DNA from: Acidobacteriota bacterium
Lineage (GTDB): Bacteria; Acidobacteriota; Terriglobia; Bryobacterales; Bryobacteraceae
Assembly (NCBI GenBank): GCA_014584705.1
Contig: JACTMJ010000006.1
Span: 186,001 to 250,000 of the forward strand
DNA: 64,000 nucleotides
Reading direction: 5' to 3'
Made by a program: the position numbers and the translations under genes. Shown here piece by piece: positions 28,150 to 37,660 of this stretch. The first letter of the stretch is position 1. Every line of letters begins with the position of its first letter. The notes below the pieces were generated by a model. That model was not told where the DNA came from, did not search any database, and saw only the letters and a list, made by a program, of their open reading frames with translations.

Positions 28150-29157
28150 TCAGGCCGTCAACCCGCTCTGTTTGGCGGCAATATCCGCCGCGATCTGCGC
28201 CCCGTGGAAGCGGCCGTTTTCAATGAAGATCTCGTTGGTGTGCATTCCCGCAACCAGGACACCCGCCAGGTAGATTCCCGGCGTCTCCGATTCGAAGGTC
28301 ATCTCATGAAGGCGGGGTTTGTTGGTGGCGGGGTCGAGCGTGATGCCCACGGAAGCAAGAAAACGCAGGTCGGGCTGATAGCCAATCAGCGCCAGTACAA
28401 AATCGTTCGCAATCACCACCTCGCCATCGGGCGTTGCGAGCACGGCTTCGTCGTCGCGAATCTCCTTCACGGTGCTGTTGAAATAGCCCTTGATCTCACC
28501 GCTCTTGATGCGGTTCTCAATGTTGGGCTTGATCCAATACTTCACCGAGTCAGAAATGCGGTCGCCCCGGTGCACCAGCGTGACGCGCGCGCCGGACCAG
28601 AAGAGTTCGAGCGCGGCGATGGCCGCCGAATTTTTCGCGCCCACCACGAGCACGTCGTGACCGGAGAAGGGATGCGCTTCCTTGTAGTAGTGGAGGACCT
28701 TGGGCAGGTCCTCGCCCGGCACATGGAGCAGGTTGGGGATGTCGTAGTAGCCGGTGGCGAGAATCACCTTCCCGGCGCGATAAGCTCGCGGTTCCCGTTC
28801 GTGGCGGGTGGTCTCCACCAGAAACGCGCCGTCGCCGCCGCTCACCCGGTCTACCTTCTCATACTGCCGCACCGCGAGATCGAAGTATTCCGCCACGCGG
28901 CGGTAATACTTCAGCGCCTCGGTACGATTCGGCTTGTCATTGAGGGACGTCATCGGGATGCCGCCGATTTCGAGCAGCTCCGGCGTAGTGAAGAACGTCA
29001 TGTTCGTCGGGTAGTGGTAAATCGAGTTCACCACGCAGCCCTTGTCGAGAATCACGGACGCAATGCCACGGCGCTTGAGTTCGATTCCGCAGGAGAGGCC
29101 CGTCGGCCCCGCACCGACAATCACCACCGGGACTTCCGTGACGGGGACTTCGCTCAC
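28150..29157 (-). CDS. YpdA-family bacillithiol-disulfide reductase-like flavoprotein
   Basis: A 335-aa FAD/NAD(P)H oxidoreductase. The FAD site is 'VVIVGAGPTGLSCGIELKRR', the NADPH site 'VLVVGAKNSAAIAALELFWS', and the second FAD site 'PGIYLAGVLVAG'. 'SIYHYPTNMTFFTTPELLEI' is specific to YpdA, the enzyme that reduces oxidised bacillithiol in Firmicutes. The YpdA of Firmicutes has a Cys in 'GGGPCG' near the N-terminus; here that residue is Thr19, and the nearest Cys is Cys23. The GTG start overlaps the stop of alaS (GTGA), so expression is probably coupled with alaS upstream. Confidence 0.83.
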   Translation of the reverse strand: MSEVPVTEVPVVIVGAGPTGLSCGIELKRRGIASVILDKGCVVNSIYHYPTNMTFFTTPELLEIGGIPMTSLNDKPNRTEALKYYRRVAEYFDLAVRQYEKVDRVSGGDGAFLVETTRHEREPRAYRAGKVILATGYYDIPNLLHVPGEDLPKVLHYYKEAHPFSGHDVLVVGAKNSAAIAALELFWSGARVTLVHRGDRISDSVKYWIKPNIENRIKSGEIKGYFNSTVKEIRDDEAVLATPDGEVVIANDFVLALIGYQPDLRFLASVGITLDPATNKPRLHEMTFESETPGIYLAGVLVAGMHTNEIFIENGRFHGAQIAADIAAKQSGLTA

Positions 29158-31799
29158 TGCAAGAGCCCTTCCACGGCGGGGTAAAGCCCGGCGAGCGCTT
29201 CCTCAATCCGGCTGGCATCCTTGCCGCCGGCCTCGGCCAGATCCGGTCTGCCACCGCCCTTGCCGCCCAGAATCTGGGCCGCCTGGCCCACGAGTTTCCC
29301 GGCATGCACCTTGCCGCTGAGATTCTTGGTGACGGCGCACACGAGCGACACATTGCCATTCTCCGCGGCAGCCAGCAGGATGACGGCGTTCTGCCACTTG
29401 TTCCGGAGATTGTCGGCGAGTTCGCGCATCTGCGCGCGCTCCAGCCCATCCACGCGGGCCGCAAGCACCTTGGCCCCGCCCACGATTCTGGCCTGGGATT
29501 CCACGCCCTCGGCCTGGGAACCGGCCAGCTTGCTCTTCAACTGCTCAAGCTGCTTTTCAAGCACCTTCTGCTGCGCCATCAGCCGTTCCACCTGGTCAAC
29601 CAGTTCGGGTTCGGATGCGTGCACGGCGTGAGCCACGCGAGTAAGGGAATCGCTGGTCTGCCGGAAACGATCGAGCGCGCCATACCCGGTGATCGCTTCA
29701 ATGCGGCGCGTGCCGGCGGAAATGCTCCCTTCGTAGACCACCTTGCAAAGCCCGATATTGCCGGTGCGGGCGACGTGCGTGCCTCCGCAAAGTTCGCGGC
29801 TGAAGCCGGGGATATCCACGACGCGGACACGGTCTCCGTACTTCTCTCCGAAGAGCGCCATCGCGCCGGTGGCGACGGCGGATTCCAGATCCATCACCTT
29901 CGTTTCGACACCCGTATTCGCGAGAATCTCCCGGTTGGCCAGACGCTCCACTTCCTCAATTTCGGCCCGGTCCATTGCCGTGTAGTGGGAAAAGTCAAAG
30001 CGAAGCCGTGAGGGATCCACCACGGAGCCCGCCTGCTTGACGTGTTTGCCCAGCACCTCCCGGAGTGCGGCGTGCAGCAGGTGGGTGGCCGTATGATTGC
30101 GCATGGTGGCTTCCCGCTGTCTCACCTCGACGCGCGCGCCCACCACATCCCCTTCGCGAAGCGCGGCGTTCGCCAATACCTTATGCACGTTGAGCCCCGG
30201 CACGGCGGGATAGGTTCCGCGAACTTCCGCCAGCGTCGCGCCCGTTTCCGGATCGACGAGCACGCCCCGGTCGCCCACCTGGCCGCCCGTCTCGGCGTAG
30301 AACGGCGTCTCTGAAAGGATGATCTCCGCTTCCGCTCCGGCCGGGATCGACTCCACGCGCGCACCATCGACGACGAGCGCGACAATCGCGGCGGCGGGCA
30401 CTTCGAAGGAATCGTAGCCCCGGAAGATGGTGGCCCCGCCCTCCCGGATCTGCTGATAGACGGGCGAAATCTGCGTCTTATCCGCGCCTTTCCAACTGGC
30501 GCGCGCCCGCGTGCGCTGCTCTTCCATCGCAGCCTGGAAGCCCGCCTCATCCAGCGAGAGACCCATTTCCCGCGCCATCTCTTCCTGCTCGTCCAGGGCC
30601 AGCCCGTAGGTGTCGTAGAGCTTGAAGGCGGCGGCGCCGGGCAGCACCCCGCCCACGGCGTGCTTCGCCTCATCCTGGAAGACGCGCTCGGCAAGCTGGA
30701 AGGTGGTCGCGTAGCGGTGCTCTTCTTCCTTCACGATGCGGCTGACGCGATCGATCGATTCGAGCATGTCCGGATAGGCGCCGCCCATGTGACGGGCCAC
30801 GAAACCGGTGAGGCGATGCAGGTACGGGTCCTGCACGCCAACCAGGCGCGCATTGCGCAGCGCCCGCCGCATGATCTTGCGGAGCACATAGCCGCGGCCC
30901 TCGTTCGCGGGAACGACGCCATCGTTGATGAGAAAGGCGGTGGCACGGGCATGGTCGGCATTGATGCGTAGCGAGAGATCGACGCGCGCGTCGGCGCCCG
31001 GCTCCGTGCCGAAGAGCCGTGCCGCTTCCTCCATGATCGGGAAGATGAGGTCGGTCTCGTAATTGGAGAGCTTCCCCTGCATGATGGCGGCCATGCGTTC
31101 GAGACCCATGCCAGTATCGATGGAGGGCCGGGGCAGCGGTGTGAGCGTACCCGCATGGTCCCGGTCAAACTGCATGAACACGAGGTTCCAGATCTCAACG
31201 AAACGGCCGCCGCCGTCTTCGGGAAACTCTTCCCGCTCACGGCCGGGTTCAGCGGCGTGGGGGCCGAGATCGTAATGAATTTCCGAGCATGGCCCGCAGG
31301 GACCCGTCTCGCCCATCTGCCAGAAGTTATCCTTCTCATCCAGGCGGAATATCCGGCTCTTGGGCACGCCCGCCACGCGTTGCCAGAGTTCTTCCGCCTC
31401 ATCGTCCTCGCGGAATACAGTAACGAACAGCCGTTCCTTCGGAAGACCGTAGCGCTTCGTTACCAGATCCCATGCGAACTCGATCGCCTCGGCTTTAAAG
31501 TAGTCGCCGAAGGAGAAATTGCCCAGCATTTCGAAGAAGGTGTGGTGGCGGCGCGTGTGGCCGACATTCTCGAGATCGTTGTGCTTCCCGCCGGCGCGCA
31601 CGCACTTTTGCGACGTGGTGGCGCGCACGTAATCGCGGCGCTCCTGCCCTAGGAAGATGTCCTTAAACTGGTTCATCCCCGCATTGGTGAAGAGGAGGGT
31701 GGGATCGTTCACAGGCACCAGCGAGGAGCTTGGAACGATGCGATGGCCTTTGGAGGCGAAGTAATCCAGGAAAGCCTGGCGAGTTTCGTTGCCGGTCAC
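29154..31799 (-). CDS. alaS: Alanyl-tRNA synthetase
   Basis: Charges tRNA-Ala and edits Ser/Gly mischarging. The 881-aa protein has the class II core ('NAGMNQFKDIFLGQ', 'TTSQKCVRAGGKHNDLENVG', 'GETGPCGPCSEIHYD', 'DTGMGLERMAA'). The editing domain has 'NHTATHLLHAALR' and 'SRELCGGTHVARTGNIG', and the C-Ala/DHHA1 domain ends in 'LGGKGGGRPDLAEAGG'. A longer in-frame extension to 32036 would overlap the divergent sulfatase; the GTG at 31799, just before 'NETRQAFLDYFASKGH', fits the family start. Its stop overlaps the start of the ypdA-like gene. Confidence 0.97.
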   Translation of the reverse strand: MTGNETRQAFLDYFASKGHRIVPSSSLVPVNDPTLLFTNAGMNQFKDIFLGQERRDYVRATTSQKCVRAGGKHNDLENVGHTRRHHTFFEMLGNFSFGDYFKAEAIEFAWDLVTKRYGLPKERLFVTVFREDDEAEELWQRVAGVPKSRIFRLDEKDNFWQMGETGPCGPCSEIHYDLGPHAAEPGREREEFPEDGGGRFVEIWNLVFMQFDRDHAGTLTPLPRPSIDTGMGLERMAAIMQGKLSNYETDLIFPIMEEAARLFGTEPGADARVDLSLRINADHARATAFLINDGVVPANEGRGYVLRKIMRRALRNARLVGVQDPYLHRLTGFVARHMGGAYPDMLESIDRVSRIVKEEEHRYATTFQLAERVFQDEAKHAVGGVLPGAAAFKLYDTYGLALDEQEEMAREMGLSLDEAGFQAAMEEQRTRARASWKGADKTQISPVYQQIREGGATIFRGYDSFEVPAAAIVALVVDGARVESIPAGAEAEIILSETPFYAETGGQVGDRGVLVDPETGATLAEVRGTYPAVPGLNVHKVLANAALREGDVVGARVEVRQREATMRNHTATHLLHAALREVLGKHVKQAGSVVDPSRLRFDFSHYTAMDRAEIEEVERLANREILANTGVETKVMDLESAVATGAMALFGEKYGDRVRVVDIPGFSRELCGGTHVARTGNIGLCKVVYEGSISAGTRRIEAITGYGALDRFRQTSDSLTRVAHAVHASEPELVDQVERLMAQQKVLEKQLEQLKSKLAGSQAEGVESQARIVGGAKVLAARVDGLERAQMRELADNLRNKWQNAVILLAAAENGNVSLVCAVTKNLSGKVHAGKLVGQAAQILGGKGGGRPDLAEAGGKDASRIEEALAGLYPAVEGLLQ

Positions 31800-31935
31800 G
31801 TTCTCATTTTCGCATGGCGGATCGCAGTACCCATAGACCACCCCGCCGTTGGCTCCGATTCGCCGGGCCGCTGCCCGTTTCCAACCCGCCGGAATGACGT
31901 TTGCGGTTGCGTTTACTCCGCGATATGTTCTGTTC

Positions 31936-33363
31936 ATGCAATCCCGGAACCGGCGCACTTTCCTGATGACGGCGATCGGAGCGGCCGCGCTTTCGGCGCA
32001 GCCGAAGCGTCCCCGACCGAATGTCGTCTTCTTCATGACCGACGATCACGGGGCCTGGGCCACCAGCGTTTACGGGTGCGGCGATATTCGAACTCCGAAC
32101 ATCGAGCGTCTCGCGCGCGGGGGCATGCGCTTCGACAATGCGTTCGCGGCCACACCCGTCTGCTCTCCCAGCCGCGTCACCTATTTCACCGGAAAACTGC
32201 CCTATGCGCACGGCGTCCAGGATTGGCTGATTCCGAAAGAATCTTACGGCCCGAGCGCCACCCAGGTATTGAAGAATCACGAATCCTTCAGCGAAGTGCT
32301 GGCGAGGAACGGCTATCACCTTGGTCTCAGCGGCAAGTGGCACATGGGGGGCGACGAGCACGCGCAGGAGGGCTTTTCGGACTGGTACACGGTTGTCGGA
32401 GGGGGCGGCGGCTACAAAGATCCGGAGTTCGTCAAGAACGGTAAGACTATCCAGGAGACGGGGTACAAGACCGATCTGGTTGGCGACGGCGCGGTCAACT
32501 TCCTCACGGCTCACCAGGCCTCGCGCCCCCAGGATCCCTTCTTCCTCTACGTTCCCTTCTACGCCCCGCACACGCCCTACAACTATCAGCCGGAGCAATA
32601 CCGAGCGCCTTACGCCGGCTCTAAATTTCCGTGCTTCCCCCGGGTGCCACAGAACCCCAGACAGAATACGGGATTGGCAAAGAACTATCTCAATGAAGAG
32701 AGCATGCGCGCGTACTCCGCGCTGGTTACCGGGCTTGACGCCAATATCGGCAAGGTGCTCAAGAAACTCGAAGACATGGGCATCCTCAACGATACCCTCA
32801 TCGTGTTCACGGCGGACCAGGGCTGGAACGCGGGGCACCACGGCGTGTGGGGCAAGGGCAACGGCACCGTGCCGCGCAACATGCTGGAGGAATCCATTCG
32901 CGTGCCGATGATCTGGCATCACCCCGGGCGCATCGCCGCGCAATCCCGCTGCGACGCCATGATCTCGAACTACGATTTCTTCCCGACGATTCTTGATTAC
33001 ACCGGCTGCACCACCGCTCCGGACAAAGACCGCGTGGGAAAAAGCTATGCACCCTTCCTGAGAGGGGCCAAACCCCAGTGGAGGGACCGGCTCTTTTTCG
33101 AGTACGCGGACGTGCGCTCCGTGCGCACAAAGACGGCCAAGCTGGTGATGCGCGCGAAGCCGTGGCCGAGCGAGATGTATGATCTCGAAGCGGACCCCGG
33201 AGAGAGCCGCAATGTCATCGACGACGCTAAATACGCGGCCGTGCGCGCAAGCCTCACGAGAGAGCTGGAAGGCTACTTCCGGAAGCATGGCGCGCCGCCC
33301 CTGGAGGAATGGCGGAAGAGCACGCGGCTGACGGTGACGGAGTATAAATCAATTTCCGATTGA
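31936..33363 (+). CDS. Exported sulfatase (formylglycine type)
   Basis: A 475-aa sulfatase with the CxPxR signature 'TPVCSPSRVTYFTGKLPYAH', Cys76 being the formylglycine site. Metal/active-site blocks are 'FFMTDDHGAW' and 'FTADQGWNAGHHG'. The leader 'RNRRTFLMTAIGAAALSAQP' is Tat-like. It lies 136 bases from divergent alaS. The stop overlaps no gene but forms TGATCA with the convergent gmk stop. Similar sulfatases desulfate polysaccharides. The matched gene at 3147 is a different, more distant paralogue. A formylglycine-generating enzyme is not in the window. Confidence 0.92.
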   Translation: MQSRNRRTFLMTAIGAAALSAQPKRPRPNVVFFMTDDHGAWATSVYGCGDIRTPNIERLARGGMRFDNAFAATPVCSPSRVTYFTGKLPYAHGVQDWLIPKESYGPSATQVLKNHESFSEVLARNGYHLGLSGKWHMGGDEHAQEGFSDWYTVVGGGGGYKDPEFVKNGKTIQETGYKTDLVGDGAVNFLTAHQASRPQDPFFLYVPFYAPHTPYNYQPEQYRAPYAGSKFPCFPRVPQNPRQNTGLAKNYLNEESMRAYSALVTGLDANIGKVLKKLEDMGILNDTLIVFTADQGWNAGHHGVWGKGNGTVPRNMLEESIRVPMIWHHPGRIAAQSRCDAMISNYDFFPTILDYTGCTTAPDKDRVGKSYAPFLRGAKPQWRDRLFFEYADVRSVRTKTAKLVMRAKPWPSEMYDLEADPGESRNVIDDAKYAAVRASLTRELEGYFRKHGAPPLEEWRKSTRLTVTEYKSISD

Positions 33364-33978
33364 TCAGCCCGCCGTCTGGCTCAGATAGGTCTCAAGAATC
33401 GGGTCAAGCTTCTCCCGCAAGCGCTCTCGTTTCACGCGTTCGGCGCGGACAATCGCCACCAGATTCTGTACGCTTTCGGCGACGCCGTCGTTGATCAGCG
33501 CGTACGTGTAGCGCTCCGCGAAACGGACTTCCTGCGAGGCTTCGCGAAGGCGGCGCTGGATGGTCTCTTCGCTATCCTCGGAACGCTTGCGCAAGCGCTG
33601 CTCCAGCACTTCGCGGGAGGGGGCGAGGATGAAAACGGACACCGCATCCGGCAGCTTTTCCATCACCTGCATGGCGCCCTGCACGTCGATATCAAGCAGC
33701 AGGTCAAACCCGGCGTTGGCCGCGGCATCGACGTAAGAACGATGCGTGCCGTAATAATTGCCGAAGACTTCGGCGTATTCGAGAAACTCGCCCGCATTGA
33801 TGCGGCGCTCAAACTCTTCGCGCGAGATGTAGTGGTAGCTTTGCCCTTCCCGCTCCGCACCCCTGGGCGCGCGCGTGGTGTAGCTCACGGAAAAGCGGAT
33901 GTTTCCCACCTGCTCCATCAGCCCGTTCACGAGTGTCGACTTGCCGGATCCGCTTGGCGCGGAGACGATAATTACCAT
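33364..33978 (-). CDS. gmk: Guanylate kinase
   Basis: A 204-aa P-loop enzyme that phosphorylates GMP to GDP. 'VSAPSGSGKSTLVNGLM' is the P-loop, and 'SYTTRAPRGAEREGQSYHYI' is the GMP-binding region. 'DLLLDIDVQGAMQVMEKLPD' and 'ILAPSREVLEQRLRKR' (lid) follow. It starts with ATG 33978, 18 bases after the yicC stop. It is the last gene of a minus-strand operon, in the order eda, GT9, msbA, yicC and gmk. YicC-gmk adjacency is common in bacteria. Confidence 0.96.
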   Translation of the reverse strand: MVIIVSAPSGSGKSTLVNGLMEQVGNIRFSVSYTTRAPRGAEREGQSYHYISREEFERRINAGEFLEYAEVFGNYYGTHRSYVDAAANAGFDLLLDIDVQGAMQVMEKLPDAVSVFILAPSREVLEQRLRKRSEDSEETIQRRLREASQEVRFAERYTYALINDGVAESVQNLVAIVRAERVKRERLREKLDPILETYLSQTAG

Positions 33979-33996
33979 GGCCGTTTGCTAGCCCTC

Positions 33997-34890
33997 TTAC
34001 TCCAGGTTCAGCGCCTGCTCGCGCATCTTCTCGATCTCCGCCTTCACGGTGAGGCCCGCGGTGGTAATGCGCAAGCCGAACTCGCCCGTGTTCGCCGTCT
34101 TGGCCAGCAGCGTATTCGCTTCGCGGTTCATTTCCTGGAGGAGGAAATCCAGGCGCTTCCCCACTTCGCCGCCGGCGTCCAGAGCCTGCTTCAATTCGTC
34201 AATATGCGTCACAAGCCGCGTGAGTTCCTCGGAGATATCGGTCTTGTCGGCGAGCATGGCCGCCTCCTGCGCCAGGCGCTGCGGATCGACATGCGTATTG
34301 GAGAGAAGCTCTTCCAGGCGCTTGCGGAGGCGGTTGCTGAAGTACGCGGTGGCCTCTTCCCGGAGGGACGACACTTCGTCCGCGCACTTCGCAACCGTCT
34401 CAATACGCTGCCGGAAATCTTCGTAGATGGCGGCGCCTTCCCGTTCCCGAAACACGCGGTGCTCCTCCAGCGCCGCTTCCAGCAATGCGAGCAAGTCCGC
34501 CGCCAGGCCGGGGTCATCCGCAATCTCGCTCTCCACCAGCATCCCCGGCAAACGCAGCGCCGCTTCCACCTGCGGTTCCGGCGTCTGAGAAAGCAGGAAC
34601 GACGCGCGCTCATGGGCAGCGAGCCAAGCCTGAAACAGCTTCTCGTTCAACTGAAGATTGCCGTTCCCGCCGCCTTTGCCCAGTTGCAGGTTCGCCTGTA
34701 CGTAGCCGCGGTTGATCCACTTTCGGATGATCTGGCGGAACTCGTTCTCCAGCGCCTCCGCCATCGGCGGCAGATGCAACTGCACATCGAGCGCCTTGTG
34801 GTTGACGCTCTTCACGGTGAGCGCGCAATCGCGCCCCGCGATTTCCCTGGCGACGCGGGCGAATCCCGTCATGCTGCGAATGTTGGCCAT
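33997..34890 (-). CDS. yicC: YicC/YloC-family endoribonuclease
   Basis: A 297-aa protein with the YicC N-terminal domain ('IRSMTGFARVAREIAGRDCA', 'VNHKALDVQLHLP') and the DUF1732 C-terminal domain ('GGEVGKRLDFLLQEMNREAN', 'TANTGEFGL'). YicC is a metal-dependent endoribonuclease linked to small-RNA turnover. Its ATG overlaps the msbA stop (ATGA at 34887-34890 on the minus strand), so translation is coupled to the transporter. It precedes gmk, a common arrangement. Confidence 0.92.
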   Translation of the reverse strand: MANIRSMTGFARVAREIAGRDCALTVKSVNHKALDVQLHLPPMAEALENEFRQIIRKWINRGYVQANLQLGKGGGNGNLQLNEKLFQAWLAAHERASFLLSQTPEPQVEAALRLPGMLVESEIADDPGLAADLLALLEAALEEHRVFREREGAAIYEDFRQRIETVAKCADEVSSLREEATAYFSNRLRKRLEELLSNTHVDPQRLAQEAAMLADKTDISEELTRLVTHIDELKQALDAGGEVGKRLDFLLQEMNREANTLLAKTANTGEFGLRITTAGLTVKAEIEKMREQALNLE

Positions 34891-36716
34891 CAGAAACTCA
34901 CCGGCTCCTTCTGATCGAACTGCATGTCGTAAAGCTTACGATAGAGGCCGTTGCGCGCGAGCAGTTCCTCATGCGTGCCCTGCTCGTGCAGCTTTCCGTT
35001 CTCCACCACCATAATGCGATCGGCGCGCCGCACGGTAGCGAGGCGATGCGCGATCACGATCACGGTTCGGTTCCGCATCAGGTTCGCGAGGGCCTGTTGC
35101 ACCAGCATTTCGCTTTGCGTGTCGAGATGGCTGGTGGCTTCGTCCAGAATCAGAATCGGCGGATCCTTGAGCAGGGCTCGGGCAATCGAGAGCCGCTGCC
35201 GCTGGCCGCCGCTGAGCTTCGTTCCCCTCTCGCCCACCAGCGTCCCATAGCCCTGGGGAAGAGTCTGAATAAACTCGTCGGCGAAGGCGTTCCGCGCCGC
35301 TTCTTCCACCTGCTGGTTCGTGGCGTCGCGGCGTCCGTAGCGGATGTTGTTGCGCACGGTATCGTCGAACAAGATCGTATCCTGAGCGACGATGCCGATC
35401 TGCCCGCGCAGGCTGTTGAGTGTCACCTCCCGCACGTCATGGCCATCCACCAGCAGCCGACCGGAAACGGGGTCATGGAAGCGGGGCAGCAGGTTAACGA
35501 GGGTTGTCTTTCCCGCGCCGCTTGGCCCCACCACAGCCAGAACCTCTCCGGCCTTCAGCTCAAAATCGAGCCCCTGAAGGACGGGCCGCTCCGGCGCGGA
35601 CGGGTACGCAAAATGTACATTTTCAAAACGAACTGAGTGCGCGAACGGGCCAAGCGTCTTCGCGTTCTCCGCATCGCGAACATCTTCTTCCATCGCGAGA
35701 TACTCAAATACCTTCTGCGATGCGCCCAGCGCCTGCTGAAAGATGTTGTGAATGCCGGTGAGGCGTTTCACCGGCTCATAGAGCATCAGCAGTGCGATCA
35801 CGAAGCTGGTGAACTCGCCCGCGCTCATCGTCTGCTCCACGATGCGGGATCGCGCGTAGGCAAGCAGAAGCACAATGGTGAGCGCGCCGAAGATTTCGAT
35901 GATCGGCGACGCCATGGCCTGCTGGGCCACGTAGCGCAGGTTGCTTCGCTTGAGCGCGGTGGCCGCCTCGCGGAACCGCTTGCTCTCCACGTCTTCCATC
36001 GTGAAGGATTTCACCACCTGGTAACCCGTCAGCGTCTCCTGCAAAATGCGGCTCAGCCCGGCGGCATCGTCCTGCGCGCGGCGGGTGGAACGGCGGATGC
36101 GCCGGCCGATGCGCGCGGTGGGAATCAGCACACCCGGCAGGACGGTGAGGCTCACCAATGAGAGCCGCCAATCGTTCTGCAGAATCACAAACAACAGGGC
36201 CATGGCCGTGAAACCCTGGCGCAGAAGATCCGCGAGAATATGCGACGTAGCCACCTGGATCTTCTCGAGATCGAGCATGATGGCGGACATCATCGCGCTC
36301 GTATTGTTCTGCTCAAAAAAGCGCGCGCTTTGGCGCAGCACTTTGTCGAACACCCGCTGGCGCAGATCGGTGACGGCGGAGAAACCCACATAGTTCACCA
36401 GATAATTTCCGGCGTAATCGCAAATGCCCTTCGTGGCAAAGACCATCAGGATCGCGAAGGCCACCATCCACATCGTGCCACTCAAGCCGGAGGGAACCAG
36501 TTGGTCAAGATAGACCGTATAGTTGATGCCGGGGATGGTGACGAGCGGCGTCGCCTGCATCACTTCACCAGGGGCAAGCACGCGGTCAAAGATCGGTTTA
36601 ATGAGGAGCGCGAGCATCGCCTGCGCCGCTCCCACGTATGCCATCAGCACAACGGATGCCAGCAGGTGCGGCCAGTAAGGCCGCGAGTAGCTCAACAGTT
36701 TGCCGAGGTCTTTCAC
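34890..36716 (-). CDS. msbA: MsbA-like lipid ABC exporter
   Basis: A 608-aa half-transporter with an N-terminal six-helix membrane domain and C-terminal ATPase. Walker A is 'GPSGAGKTT', the signature is 'LSGGQRQRLSIARALL', and Walker B is 'PPILILDEATSHLD'. It probably flips lipid A-core across the inner membrane. The start is GTG 36716, overlapping the GT9 stop (GTGA), with GGGAGG upstream; an in-frame extension to 36827 is a shadow of the GT9 gene. The gene order GT9-msbA fits lipopolysaccharide assembly. Confidence 0.94.
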   Translation of the reverse strand: MKDLGKLLSYSRPYWPHLLASVVLMAYVGAAQAMLALLIKPIFDRVLAPGEVMQATPLVTIPGINYTVYLDQLVPSGLSGTMWMVAFAILMVFATKGICDYAGNYLVNYVGFSAVTDLRQRVFDKVLRQSARFFEQNNTSAMMSAIMLDLEKIQVATSHILADLLRQGFTAMALLFVILQNDWRLSLVSLTVLPGVLIPTARIGRRIRRSTRRAQDDAAGLSRILQETLTGYQVVKSFTMEDVESKRFREAATALKRSNLRYVAQQAMASPIIEIFGALTIVLLLAYARSRIVEQTMSAGEFTSFVIALLMLYEPVKRLTGIHNIFQQALGASQKVFEYLAMEEDVRDAENAKTLGPFAHSVRFENVHFAYPSAPERPVLQGLDFELKAGEVLAVVGPSGAGKTTLVNLLPRFHDPVSGRLLVDGHDVREVTLNSLRGQIGIVAQDTILFDDTVRNNIRYGRRDATNQQVEEAARNAFADEFIQTLPQGYGTLVGERGTKLSGGQRQRLSIARALLKDPPILILDEATSHLDTQSEMLVQQALANLMRNRTVIVIAHRLATVRRADRIMVVENGKLHEQGTHEELLARNGLYRKLYDMQFDQKEPVSF

Positions 36717-37636
36717 TGGCGGGCCTCCCGTGCGGCAAAGGGGACGCGAAGCGCTTCGAACACCTCTTCCACCGGAATCTCCGCCACCGGAGTGCGGACA
36801 ATCTGCCGCAGTTGCGGGCATTGCCACGGCGCCCAGACAACGGGATCGCTGCCGCCGAACAGAACCACGCCAGGGCGTTCAAACGCCGCTGCCACATGCG
36901 CGGGTCCCGAATCGTTTCCGACGAAGATCGAAGCACCCCGGATCAGCGACATCGCCTGCTTCAGAGGCGCTCCGCTTAAGCGGCGGAAGCGCTCGAACGG
37001 CGCCAGTTCGGCATCGTTCGCACCTAGAAACACCGGCTCCAATCGCAGCTCGTCCCGGATGATCGCGGCCAGAGCGAGAAAGCGCTCCGCGGGCCAGATT
37101 TTCTCTTGCGCCGTGGCTTGCGGGTGAATCACGCAGTAGGGTGCGCCGTGTTCCGTACCCTCCGCGAAGAGCCGCGCGCGCGGGATCTCCGTACACGGCA
37201 CGCCGAGATGGAACATGGCGGAAGCCACGTGCTCCGCCGTGTGGACGGTGCGCTCTTCCCCGAGGATCCGCTGGGCGCGGGGGATGGACAGATTGTAGAG
37301 CGGCTGCATCACGAAATGCGCGAAGCCCGCCCGCCAGCGCGCCATGGAAAGCGCCGTCATCCAGGCACTGCGCGTGCCGCCGTGCAGGTTCAGCACCAGC
37401 CGGGGCCGCCAGCGAAACAGCACGCCGCGCGTGGACGCGAGTAGCACGGCGATATCGGGATTTCCCACGTACACATCGCGAAAGCGATCGTCCACCACGA
37501 CGCCGATCTTCAGGTCCGGCCGGTACCGCTTCAGCAGATGGATGGCGGGCGTCGTAAGAACGCAATCCCCCATCGAGCGCAGGCGGATGATCGCCACGCG
37601 GCTGCCGGGCGCGAGCTGGTCAATCGCCGAAGCCAT
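36713..37636 (-). CDS. Family 9 glycosyltransferase (heptosyltransferase-like)
   Basis: A 307-aa GT-B enzyme of the WaaC/WaaF class. 'RVAIIRLRSMGDCVLTTPAI' is the N-terminal Rossmann start with the family Asp, and 'FVGNDSGPAHVAAAFERPGV' is the donor-binding GT9 motif. It probably adds heptose to the lipopolysaccharide inner core. It starts 24 bases after the end of eda and overlaps msbA by 4 bases. Confidence 0.9.
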   Translation of the reverse strand: MASAIDQLAPGSRVAIIRLRSMGDCVLTTPAIHLLKRYRPDLKIGVVVDDRFRDVYVGNPDIAVLLASTRGVLFRWRPRLVLNLHGGTRSAWMTALSMARWRAGFAHFVMQPLYNLSIPRAQRILGEERTVHTAEHVASAMFHLGVPCTEIPRARLFAEGTEHGAPYCVIHPQATAQEKIWPAERFLALAAIIRDELRLEPVFLGANDAELAPFERFRRLSGAPLKQAMSLIRGASIFVGNDSGPAHVAAAFERPGVVLFGGSDPVVWAPWQCPQLRQIVRTPVAEIPVEEVFEALRVPFAAREARQ

Positions 37637-37660
37637 GCACTTTGATCCGGTGGCTGGAAA

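Noticed and set aside
31804..33288. 494-codon minus-strand ORF over the second sulfatase
   Set aside because: Antisense shadow of a gene with a clear catalytic motif; no recognisable protein features.
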